Origin: Bacteroidota bacterium
Lineage (GTDB): Bacteria > Bacteroidota > Bacteroidia > Cytophagales > Cytophagaceae
Assembly: GCA_023428135.1 (NCBI GenBank)
Contig: JAEYZG010000018.1
Coordinates: 195,643 to 259,642, forward strand
Direction: 5' to 3'
Length of the DNA: 64,000 bases
Part shown: positions 62,089-64,000 of the stretch, piece by piece
Position numbering within the stretch: the first letter of the stretch is position 1
Layout of the letters: the number at the start of each line of letters is the position of its first letter
Notes under the pieces: generated by a model
What the model saw: only the letters and a program-made list of their open reading frames with translations
Told to the model about the DNA's origin: nothing
Databases searched by the model: none
Program-made: the position numbers and the translations under genes

Positions 62089-64000
62089 TTACCGGGTTAT
62101 TATTACCTTTTGCATGACTTCACCAGCTCTGGTATTAATAAGCATAACATAACTACCAGGCATCACTTCTCCAATGTCCAGAATAGCTTTTCCGGAAATG
62201 ATTTGATCAGTTAGTATGACAGAGCCTGTAAGAGACATCATTTTTATTTCACCATCCTCATTATTATTCAATATAATTTGAATATAATCAGATGAGGGGT
62301 TGGGGAAAATATTTAAGTTATGTTTAGAAGATTCATTGTCAATTCCGGTTACTATAGAATTAATATTAAAGCTTCTGTAAGATTCATGGGCATCATGAAA
62401 ATTGGAATTTCCGGCCTGAATTGCTTTAATGATTACAGTTCCTTCACCAGAGAGTATAACTCTGTCATCTTCTAATTGTGCAGGCCCTGAGACAATTATG
62501 AATACAACCGGATTCCCTGATGCTCCTCCCTTGGCTGAAAGGTTAAAAAATGGTTCATCTAATGATTTATCAGGGATTGAATCAAAAATTATCATCTGGT
62601 CAGATTTATGGATAGTAAAGGTCCTGTCAATGTATTCGGCAGGAAGGTATGAATTACCACCATTTTGATATGCCCTTATCCTTGCTTCACCTGTTCCTTC
62701 GATATATGCTATCCCATCAATAACAGATACAGGACCTGACCATGCATATTGAATAGGTAACTCAGATGATATGTTTGTATTAAGATTTACACTACGATCA
62801 AGGTATTCTTTATCTGATATTTCCGGAAAGCTGATATTTTGACTGAATAAATCATTAACGATGGTATGTTTGGTGGTATTGGTTATAACCGGTGGTGCAA
62901 GATCAAAATAAATTGCAGCAGGGTTTGATATGACGGTTCCTAAAGGAAGATCTTTTTTAAGCCTTATGGTATAGGTAATAAAGCCAGAACTTCCTTCCAG
63001 GTTTCTGGTACTGTCGGGTAACATAATATCAGGAAAGGTCCAGGTTATAATGCCTTTTCCCGTTATATCTAGTTTGTAGGGATGGCTGGAGGCTCCCGAT
63101 TCAAAAGAAAGCAGATTTAAATATTCTGATATCGTATCTTTTATCACTACTGTATATGCAGTGTCATTGCCTACGTTCTGAAAATTGATTGTGTAAGAAA
63201 TGATACTGTCATTCACAGTAATATTACATTCAACGCCTTTGTCTGATAGTTTGTCATTAGGGTCGAAAGCATAAGTAGCCAGGGTTTTACCTTCTGAATA
63301 ATTGTTTTCAGGATTGATGTCTCCTGTCATTGGTCTGATCCCCGCTTTATTCAAAATATATTTTCCAATCAGACTGTTATTAACAGGAAGATTGACATTC
63401 AATTTAATGGTATTAACCGCTCCGGGAGCCATAGCGGTAAAGTTCCAGATAAGAGTATCTCCGGCTAATTCATCATAACCGGGGGAGGTTGAAGTAAGAT
63501 TCATAAAGGCATCTTTTATAAAAAAGACCTGTCCGGAAGATGTAGCTGTTCCTTTGTTTTCGTACTGAAGACTTAACTGCACATCTGTAGCAAGTCTTAT
63601 ATTGGATGGTACTCCAAGACTGACACTCAGGTCAATTACAGCATTGGGCATTATTCCAAAATCTATTTTATCTATTAATGGCGAATTGTTAAGGTTAATA
63701 TTGTATGGTTTTTCCGGGCAAAAAATGGAAATGGTTCTGTTGGGTGCAGGGTAAACCTGATAGTTTCCCAATGGAAGTTTGGTGCTATAAAAACCATTGG
63801 CATCTGTATAGGCATAATAGGTATGCTGTAAGGACGGTTCTTTAAACTCGATAAGTTTGCCGAGCATTCCCTGATCTCCGGTATTCCAGGTACAATTCTG
63901 AAATAAAGTACCACTTACAGTATTGCATTGAGCATCTCTAAGAACAATGGTATCGCTTGCAAAACATTTAGCATTGTGTGAAACCCTTACAGTATAGGTG
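62089..64000 (-). CDS. large T9SS-secreted surface protein, C-terminal part (partial)
   Basis: The frame runs from the stop at 62089 to the window edge without interruption, giving about 637 residues; its N-terminus is outside. An in-frame ATG at 63867 is inside the coding region and is not a start. The edge part ends a PKD/Ig-like domain (TYTVRVSHNAKCFASDTIVL), then a carboxypeptidase-regulatory-like segment (YTDANGFYSTKLPLGNYQV), a DUF11-type region (AFDPNDKLSDKGVECNI; VGNDTAYTVVIKDTISEYL), an MBG-like region (YAWSGPVSVIDGIAYIEG) and a type A sorting domain (NIFPNPSSDYIQIIL...VMPGSYVMLINT). It should be surface-exposed, perhaps an adhesin. Confidence 0.82.
   Translation of the reverse strand, partial: TYTVRVSHNAKCFASDTIVLRDAQCNTVSGTLFQNCTWNTGDQGMLGKLIEFKEPSLQHTYYAYTDANGFYSTKLPLGNYQVYPAPNRTISIFCPEKPYNINLNNSPLIDKIDFGIMPNAVIDLSVSLGVPSNIRLATDVQLSLQYENKGTATSSGQVFFIKDAFMNLTSTSPGYDELAGDTLIWNFTAMAPGAVNTIKLNVNLPVNNSLIGKYILNKAGIRPMTGDINPENNYSEGKTLATYAFDPNDKLSDKGVECNITVNDSIISYTINFQNVGNDTAYTVVIKDTISEYLNLLSFESGASSHPYKLDITGKGIITWTFPDIMLPDSTRNLEGSSGFITYTIRLKKDLPLGTVISNPAAIYFDLAPPVITNTTKHTIVNDLFSQNISFPEISDKEYLDRSVNLNTNISSELPIQYAWSGPVSVIDGIAYIEGTGEARIRAYQNGGNSYLPAEYIDRTFTIHKSDQMIIFDSIPDKSLDEPFFNLSAKGGASGNPVVFIIVSGPAQLEDDRVILSGEGTVIIKAIQAGNSNFHDAHESYRSFNINSIVTGIDNESSKHNLNIFPNPSSDYIQIILNNNEDGEIKMMSLTGSVILTDQIISGKAILDIGEVMPGSYVMLINTRAGEVMQKVIITR

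Noticed and set aside
62089..63867. ATG at 63867 as the start of the last gene
   Set aside because: The frame is open and domain-like (PKD end, carboxypeptidase-like segment) up to the window edge, so the gene is partial and the ATG internal.
63675..63914. 79-codon minus-strand frame near the window end
   Set aside because: Different frame from the long open frame that continues through to 64000; shadow.
1..64000. CRISPR array, rRNA, tRNA, transposase or phage genes
   Set aside because: No regularly spaced repeats, RNA gene signatures, integrase, transposase or capsid motifs were seen on either strand by reading; a tRNA search could not be run.

Overview
The window looks like chromosomal DNA from a gliding, polysaccharide-degrading member of the Bacteroidota, most likely Cytophagia (Cytophaga/Sporocytophaga-like). 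This rests on the low GC by eye, many secreted proteins ending in type IX secretion (T9SS) sorting domains of type A (YPNP...GxYxxxx...K) or type B (gliding-motility-associated, FSPNGDGxND), a PorP/SprF protein, weak Shine-Dalgarno signals and occasional TANNTTTG -7 boxes. The genus is inference; no rRNA or tRNA gene was seen.

Layout. 1-860: start of an unknown minus-strand gene behind a ~150-bp structured inverted-repeat element. 860-7240: Lhr helicase, an MTHFR-like TIM barrel and an FMN-binding PPOX-like protein. 7299-10871: two decayed DUF3857/transglutaminase-like genes, then the M3 peptidase Dcp. 12985-14965: repeat-rich region with a lipoprotein gene, a frameshifted lipoprotein gene and copies of a 226-bp MITE-like element; another copy lies in inverted orientation at 6.3 kb. 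14966-17119: two GyrI-like effector-binding proteins around a RibD/DHFR-like reductase, and a small secreted protein. 17188-19926: GH53 galactanase between remnants of decayed genes.

19993-28474 is the most interesting region. YfiR-like and HAMP-GAF sensor genes diverge from cheR, cheB, a membrane GAF protein, a HAMP-GAF-PAS-PAS-SpoIIE/PP2C phosphatase (SiaA-like), SiaB and SiaC. It looks like a partner-switching signalling module joined to a receptor methylation/demethylation pair, with no classical chemoreceptor, CheA or CheW and no diguanylate cyclase in view. The two HAMP-GAF proteins share a glutamate/glutamine-rich coiled-coil motif.

28531-36557: MBL-rhodanese protein, a large T9SS type-B cargo divergent from PorP/SprF, a TM2/DUF2752 pair and a DUF418 membrane protein. 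36648-39907: Na+/H+ antiporter, DUF4241 protein and Crp-family regulator. 40039-46404: T9SS cargo, then an ECF sigma / membrane protein / beta-barrel overlapping operon followed by a beta-helix T9SS cargo. 46488-57971: arylsulfatase, serine hydrolase, lipoprotein, DUF2185 protein, manganese catalase, GH43-RICIN galactanase and an FG-GAP/ASPIC type-B cargo. 58115-64000: leucine-rich-repeat protein kinase, CUB-domain T9SS protein and the C-terminal part of a large T9SS surface protein. Short perfect palindromes are concentrated around the secreted-protein genes in the last third.

As a set, GH53 (endo-galactanase), GH43 with RICIN modules (exo-galactanase type) and the arylsulfatase suggest use of galactan, arabinogalactan or sulfated polysaccharide through T9SS-secreted enzymes. 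All functions are read from motifs by eye; no database search was run.
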